Positions 59,386-64,000 of a DNA stretch of 64,000 nucleotides are shown one piece after another. Below the pieces are notes generated by a model. It saw only the letters and a list, made by a program, of their open reading frames with translations. It was not told where the DNA came from and ran no database searches. Positions within the stretch are counted from its first letter, which is position 1. Each line of letters opens with the position of its first letter. The stretch covers positions 868,001-932,000 of the forward strand of contig NZ_CP009962.1 of the NCBI RefSeq assembly GCF_000786695.1. The letters are read 5' to 3'. Source of the stretch: Collimonas arenae. GTDB lineage: Bacteria; Pseudomonadota; Gammaproteobacteria; Burkholderiales; Burkholderiaceae_D. The position numbers and the translations under genes are program-made.

Positions 59386-61794
59386 TTACGATTTGATTTT
59401 CAATGTTATTTCGCGGCGCTGGTTGACGATGGCATCTCCTGAAATAGTAGTGGCGCCAGTTACTACCTGACGTGTTTCGTGCTGCGGTAAAAGTAGTGTT
59501 ACGAAGTCGGATGTCGGTTGGATTCCAGTGCATTCAAGATTGATCTCCAAGGTCGATGTCGTGCTGTGTACGCGGATTTTCCACATGCTGCTCTTGCCGT
59601 CGACGTAGGCATTGCTATCGCCGTCGTCATCGAAAAATTCGGTATCGAAACTACCGTCGAACTGATGCGGGAAAACCATGAAGCCTTGTTGGTGCGCGGC
59701 TTGGTTGAAGTGTTGTTCTGCGACATTGACGGCGATGGCGCTGCCTGCGCGGGCCAGCAACGGCGGCTGTTCGCCAGCTGCCGGCAGCGCGATTTCTTGT
59801 CCGCCACGATGATGCGCGCCGCTCCAGAAGTCGTACCAGTCTGCGCCTGCCGGAAGATAAATGGCGCGGCTTTTCTGGCCCGGTTCGACGACTGCGGCCA
59901 GTAGAAGATTGGCGCCGACCAGCATGTCGTCGTTTTCCGCATAGCACTTCGGATCGTCCGGGAAGGCCAGAAAAGTCGGCTTGATCATCGGTTCGTAGTG
60001 CTGGTGATAACGCCAAAGAAGATCGTAGAAGTAAGGTGTCAGGCAAGCGCGCAGCTTCAGCAGGTTACGGATGGCGCCCGTGATTTCCGGATACATCCAT
60101 GCTTCGTTGACGGTCTTGTCGTCGTTCCAGGAATGGATCGAAAAACGCGGCATGAATATGCCGAACTGGACCCAGCGCAACAACAGCTCCGGACCTGGCG
60201 CCGGACCGCTGAAGCCGCCGACGTCGTGGCCGGTGTTGGAGATGCCGGACAGCGCCAGGCCAAGCCCCATCTTGATGTTGTACTTGAGCGTCTGCCACGA
60301 TGTGTAATTGTCACCCGACCAGGTCTGGACATAACGCTGCATACCGGCGGCGCCTGAGCGCGACACCAGATAGGGCCTTTTTTCAGGAGCAAACTCGGTT
60401 TGCGCCTCTTGCGAAGCGGCCATCATCAGCATGGTTTGCAAGCCCTTGGCCTCGACCGCCTTGAACGGATGGCCGAAACCATGGACGGTGGCTTGCGGAT
60501 TCAATACCTGGAATTCATTGTTGTCGTTCCAGGTGCTTGTGATGCCGTATTCCAGCAAGGAAGTAGTCACCGCCCGTTTCCACCAGTCGATGGTGTCCGG
60601 ATTGGTGAAATCCAGATAGGCGCCGACCTCGTCCCAGAACTGCACCATTTCCGGCTTGCCATCCTGGTCTTTGATGAATAGATCGAGGCTCTCGGCTTCG
60701 GAGAAGCGCGGATGGTCTTGCAGCAGGCAGGGCTTGATGTTGGCGCACAAGCGCACGCCATGCTCCAGGTAGTGTTGCGCAAAAGCGTGCGGATCTGGAA
60801 ATTTGTCCCGGTTCCAGTTGAATACGTAGCGCTTGTTGCCGATCGAGGTGTAACCCGAAGAAAGGTGAAACGACTCGCACAAGATATCGTGCTGTTCGCA
60901 ATTCACCAGGAATTCATTCATTTTTTCCTGGGCGTCCGGCTCGTCGGTATAGCTCATGGTCGAACCGGAATAACCCAGGCCCCACTTCGGCGTGAACGCC
61001 GGCTTGCCGGTCATCCAGGTGTAACGCCGCACCACCTGTTCCATGTTGTCGCCGGCGATGAAGTAGTAATCAAGGTCGCCATGCTCGGCGACGAAGTAGC
61101 GATAGTGGCCGTGATAGTTGTCGAGCTCGCAACCCATGTCCAGCTTGCCTTCGGACAGAGTGTCGTAGAACAGGCCGAAAGCTGTTTTCTGCTTCTTGCT
61201 CCAGGTGATGTAGAACGGAATGTGCTTGTACAGGGCGTCGGTACTGCTAGCGTTGTAGCCCATCGCGTCGATGGTTTTCAGCGAATAACTGCGGCCGTGG
61301 CGATTGCTGTCACCGCTGCGTTCGCCCAGTCCGAAGTACATATCGTCCTCGGCATCGCGTTTCAGGTAATGATAGACCTTGTCGTCCCAGTAATCGAAAT
61401 TCAGATGCTGTGTGTTGCGATCCTGCGCAACTAGTTTCCAATCTCCGTCCGGTCGGGTTTCCCAACTGCAGAACAGGCCTTTCAGCTGCACCGTCAGGCG
61501 GATCTTTTCAGTCTGTATCTGCAAGGCGCCGGCAGTATCGGTGAGGATGTAGCCAGGCTGGGAAAAACCTGCGAGCGAGAAGCGTTCGCGTCCGTCTAGC
61601 GGACAATGCTGTGTTCCGGGAGCGATGGCCCAGGTGCGTGGAAAATGTAGCGTTGCGTCCGGCAGCACCATGACGCGGATGATGTCTTGTTCCAGTAGGA
61701 AGATATGCGCAACATGGCCATCAGCGCTCTTCAGCGTCAACGTTGCGCCGTCCCGCTCTGCCAGATGGAATTCAGGAATGTGATTAACCGACAT
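59386..61794 (-). CDS. Glycoside hydrolase family 31 protein (alpha-glucosidase-like)
   Basis: An 802-residue GH31 enzyme. An N-terminal beta-sandwich precedes the (beta/alpha)8 barrel; the putative nucleophile Asp lies in TSTWNDNNEF (usual GH31 form WxDMNE) and the acid/base Asp in QTWSGDNYTSW. KWGLGYSGSTMSY and GHDVGGFSGPAPGPELLLRW are further barrel motifs. There is no signal peptide, so it acts in the cytoplasm after uptake. GGAG precedes the ATG at 61794. The exact alpha-linked substrate cannot be told. Confidence 0.92.
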   Translation of the reverse strand: MSVNHIPEFHLAERDGATLTLKSADGHVAHIFLLEQDIIRVMVLPDATLHFPRTWAIAPGTQHCPLDGRERFSLAGFSQPGYILTDTAGALQIQTEKIRLTVQLKGLFCSWETRPDGDWKLVAQDRNTQHLNFDYWDDKVYHYLKRDAEDDMYFGLGERSGDSNRHGRSYSLKTIDAMGYNASSTDALYKHIPFYITWSKKQKTAFGLFYDTLSEGKLDMGCELDNYHGHYRYFVAEHGDLDYYFIAGDNMEQVVRRYTWMTGKPAFTPKWGLGYSGSTMSYTDEPDAQEKMNEFLVNCEQHDILCESFHLSSGYTSIGNKRYVFNWNRDKFPDPHAFAQHYLEHGVRLCANIKPCLLQDHPRFSEAESLDLFIKDQDGKPEMVQFWDEVGAYLDFTNPDTIDWWKRAVTTSLLEYGITSTWNDNNEFQVLNPQATVHGFGHPFKAVEAKGLQTMLMMAASQEAQTEFAPEKRPYLVSRSGAAGMQRYVQTWSGDNYTSWQTLKYNIKMGLGLALSGISNTGHDVGGFSGPAPGPELLLRWVQFGIFMPRFSIHSWNDDKTVNEAWMYPEITGAIRNLLKLRACLTPYFYDLLWRYHQHYEPMIKPTFLAFPDDPKCYAENDDMLVGANLLLAAVVEPGQKSRAIYLPAGADWYDFWSGAHHRGGQEIALPAAGEQPPLLARAGSAIAVNVAEQHFNQAAHQQGFMVFPHQFDGSFDTEFFDDDGDSNAYVDGKSSMWKIRVHSTTSTLEINLECTGIQPTSDFVTLLLPQHETRQVVTGATTISGDAIVNQRREITLKIKS

Positions 61795-61830
61795 GCAAAT
61801 CTCCAATAATCTTTGTTCAGTTTCCGGACG

Positions 61831-63108
61831 TCAGTTCTTGGACATCGCAGTGCTGTTATCTTGATAGCCGCGATACAGCAGGAACAGGATCGTTACGCCG
61901 ACCACGTCGAACATCCCCAGCGCCGCAAACAAGGGGGTATAGCCTACCGATTCAGCCAGTTGTCCGATCAGCAGCGAGAACGACAGGCCACCAATCCAAC
62001 TGATCATGCCGGTCAGTCCGTTCGCCGTACCAACTTCACGGGTATTGAAGACATCCGCGGTCATGGTATTGACCAGGCCGGAAATCATTTGATGCGAAAA
62101 GCCGCCTATGCAAAACAGCGCAATGGCGAGATAAGGGCTCTCTACGTAGCCGACAAAACCGACGCTGGTCATCAATACGGCGCCTGTGGCGATGCCGGCG
62201 ATGCGCGAATTCACCAGTTTGAAATTGAAATGCTTCATCAGGAACGGCGACAGATAGCCGCCCAGGATGCCGCCCATGTCAGCGGCAAAGAAAGGCATCC
62301 AGCCGAAGATGGCGAATTCTTTCAGGTTCATCCCGCGCACGGAAATGAAGTACAGCGGAATCCAGAAATTGAAGGTTTGCCAGGCCGGCTCCGCCAGGAA
62401 GCGAGTGATTGCGATACCCCAGAAGCGACGCGTCTTGACGATCGTCTTGATGGATGGCTTGCCGTGCGCGTTGCTCTCGGCAATGCTTTCCTGGCCGGAT
62501 AGAATGTAGGCGCGTTCCGAATCGGACAGGTTAGGATGATCTTTAGGGGCGCGGTAAAAGAAGAACCACAAGCCGGAGAAAATGAAGCCCAGCGCACCGG
62601 TCACGATGAATGCAGCCTGCCAGCTGTGCTTGTACAGCAGCCACGCCACCAGCACTGGCGCGATCACGGCGCCCATCGAAGTGCCTGCATTGAAATATCC
62701 TACCGCCACCGAGCGTTCCTGTTTAGGAAACCACTCCGAGACTGCCTTGACCCCGGCCGGTATCGCCACTGCTTCGGTCAGGCCCAGCATGCCGCGGAAG
62801 AATGCCAGCGACATCCAGCCGGTGGCAAAGCCGTGCAGCATGCCGACTACAGACCAGGCCGCGGCAAACAAGGCAAAGCCGACTTTCAAACCGAGAAAAT
62901 CGATGATGTAGCCGCATACCGGCTGCATGATGGTATAGGCGACCTGGAAGGCCGCGACCACATAGGAATATTCCTTGGTGCTGAATCCCAGATTGTGCTT
63001 CAGCGTGTCTGCCAGGACGCCCAGCGAGTTGCGCGATATGTAGTTAAGAATGGTGCCAAAACAAACGAGGGCGATAATCCACCAGCGCAGACCTTTGATG
63101 TGTTTCAT
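61831..63108 (-). CDS. MFS transporter, anion:cation symporter (hexuronate) type
   Basis: A 425-residue, 12-helix carrier starting MKHIKGLRWWIIALVCFGTILNYISRNSLGVLAD, the start typical of the ACS family (ExuT/GudP-like), with RGMLGLTEAVAIPAGVKAVSEWFPKQER after helix 4. Members import sugar acids, but the neighbouring glycosidase suggests that a neutral or acidic glycoside may be carried. It sits between the epimerase and GH31 genes with small gaps (45 and 36 bases), so it is in the same operon. Confidence 0.9.
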   Translation of the reverse strand: MKHIKGLRWWIIALVCFGTILNYISRNSLGVLADTLKHNLGFSTKEYSYVVAAFQVAYTIMQPVCGYIIDFLGLKVGFALFAAAWSVVGMLHGFATGWMSLAFFRGMLGLTEAVAIPAGVKAVSEWFPKQERSVAVGYFNAGTSMGAVIAPVLVAWLLYKHSWQAAFIVTGALGFIFSGLWFFFYRAPKDHPNLSDSERAYILSGQESIAESNAHGKPSIKTIVKTRRFWGIAITRFLAEPAWQTFNFWIPLYFISVRGMNLKEFAIFGWMPFFAADMGGILGGYLSPFLMKHFNFKLVNSRIAGIATGAVLMTSVGFVGYVESPYLAIALFCIGGFSHQMISGLVNTMTADVFNTREVGTANGLTGMISWIGGLSFSLLIGQLAESVGYTPLFAALGMFDVVGVTILFLLYRGYQDNSTAMSKN

Positions 63109-63153
63109 ATTTTTTGTCTCGGTTAGTTTTTATAGGTGATCGCCTGACAGGCG

Positions 63154-64000
63154 TCATGGTGCTTCCGGAGTGCTCCCGCTATCAAAAAAATCCAGCCGCA
63201 TATCGCAGCTGAAGGTATGGCCGCACGGTAAGCGCTGCAAACCGGTGTCGGCAAAGCCTGCCTGCGCCAGGTTGACAGCGTCGGCGACATGGCTCACCGG
63301 CTCAAGGCAGAAATAATCGAGCGCTTTCGGTGCGTGCAACACCAGATGCGACAGCAGCGGAGACGCTGTCATGACGATCCGGTTACCGTGATCGTCCGCC
63401 ATGTCGGCGTGCCGTTGCCAGCCGCCGTAGTACAGCGTCATTTCTTCATCTGGTGCAATCCGGCGTGCGTTGCGGTAATTCTGCCGGGCGGGAATGTCGC
63501 CTACGCCGATTGCGACATGTTCCGCATCGGCTTGCCATAGCTGCTGCGCATCAAACGCAACATGCCGTGCAAACCGTCGTGGAAAATAGGGGTGGAAGCC
63601 GACGCCGAGCGGCATCGGCGGCAATGCCTCGTCGCTGGCATTGGTAATTTCCATCCGCATGGCGAGTGCGCCGACCTCCAGGACGATCGTCTGCTTCGCC
63701 ATGAATGCCCAGGGCCAGCCACTGGCGCCGGGTGCATGGCGGTACAACATTTTCGCGCTGTTGTCGTCACGATCCTGTAATTGCCATTCAGCTGTGTGGC
63801 CGAAGCCATGCATCGCGTGTTGTTCTCCCGGATGCAGTGGCAAGCTGATTTCCAGCCCGTCCCAGGAAAATTTTCCAGCGCGGATGCGATTGGAGAATGG
63901 CAGTAAGGGATAAATGCCAGCCTTGGGCCAGGCCGTTGCTGGAAAGCCCTGCTGACGGCAGTACGCCTGCATAGGCACGATCCAGTCAGTTACCTGGCCG
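63154..64000 (-). CDS. Aldose 1-epimerase family protein, 5' end outside window
   Basis: At least 281 residues of a galactose-mutarotase-like beta-sandwich; the frame is open to the edge and the N-terminus is missing. Markers are YPLLPFSNRIRAGKF, GEQHAMHGFGHTAEW (catalytic His candidates), PMPLGVGFHPYFPR and YFCLEPVSHVADAVN (the Glu and His region). It interconverts sugar anomers, fitting the product of the GH31 enzyme in the same operon. The operon's promoter must lie beyond the window. Confidence 0.88.
   Translation of the reverse strand, partial: GQVTDWIVPMQAYCRQQGFPATAWPKAGIYPLLPFSNRIRAGKFSWDGLEISLPLHPGEQHAMHGFGHTAEWQLQDRDDNSAKMLYRHAPGASGWPWAFMAKQTIVLEVGALAMRMEITNASDEALPPMPLGVGFHPYFPRRFARHVAFDAQQLWQADAEHVAIGVGDIPARQNYRNARRIAPDEEMTLYYGGWQRHADMADDHGNRIVMTASPLLSHLVLHAPKALDYFCLEPVSHVADAVNLAQAGFADTGLQRLPCGHTFSCDMRLDFFDSGSTPEAP

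Overview
This 64-kb window reads as a chromosomal segment of a betaproteobacterium of the order Burkholderiales, most likely family Oxalobacteraceae. From memory, the 16S rRNA resembles the genus Collimonas; no database search was run. Supporting signs are the 16S/tRNA-Ile/tRNA-Ala/23S/5S operon, the trpEGDC order, the thiCSGDE cluster under a TPP riboswitch, polA next to DUF2782 and thrB, a BPSS1780-type membrane protein, and a Burkholderiales-type porin. Almost everything is core metabolism or information processing. Accessory DNA is limited to one intact IS3-family insertion sequence, a GntR/ABC/permease module and a carbohydrate operon at the right edge.

Layout. Positions 1-5858: the tail of a metQ-like gene converges on trpE-trpG-trpD-trpC, preceded by rpe-gph (all minus). 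Positions 5980-9331: apaG behind a five-copy 11-bp repeat, a 51-residue membrane protein, mltA, uspA and an enoyl-CoA hydratase. Positions 9340-15185: a complete rRNA operon with two promoters, boxA elements, processing stems and a terminator. Positions 15419-22114: ruvA-ruvB, a DUF188 gene, a FAH/hydratase-family gene, a DUF2147 gene and valS. Positions 22352-27111: TPP riboswitch and thiC-thiS-thiG-thiD-thiE. Positions 27128-39378: dps, an MFS transporter, uvrD, a BPSS1780 protein, thrB, DUF2782, a LOG-family gene that abuts polA head to head, a Tat-type dienelactone hydrolase and a ZIP metal transporter. Positions 39384-40723: the IS element, lying between the ZIP gene and what looks like its terminator. 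Positions 40793-46668: a sulfurtransferase, a DMT exporter, the GntR/ABC/permease operon and a Rieske oxygenase. Positions 46903-50989: xseB-ispA-dxs and folE2. Positions 51063-58072: cobalamin adenosyltransferase, a D-lactate-type dehydrogenase with a LysR gene, and glcDEF. Positions 58127-64000: an operon on the minus strand coding for an aldose epimerase (cut by the window), an MFS transporter, a GH31 glycosidase and a porin.

How the genes work together. xseB-ispA-dxs links isoprenoid precursor supply (Dxs, IspA) to a DNA exonuclease subunit. Dxs also makes the precursor of the thiamine thiazole, which ThiG uses, and Dxs itself needs thiamine diphosphate. gph and glcDEF both handle glycolate metabolism (phosphoglycolate dephosphorylation, then glycolate oxidation), although they lie 50 kb apart. 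The right-edge operon has the parts for outer-membrane entry, inner-membrane uptake, hydrolysis and anomer conversion of an alpha-linked sugar.

I found no clear new defence, CRISPR or prophage system. The most rewarding signals are regulatory: a thiC leader in which an anti-Shine-Dalgarno segment can pair either with the Shine-Dalgarno or with the TPP aptamer; the zero-gap head-to-head start codons of polA and the LOG gene; a YtrA-like operator in front of the GntR/ABC/permease operon; and perfect palindromes in front of the ZIP transporter and the D-lactate dehydrogenase.
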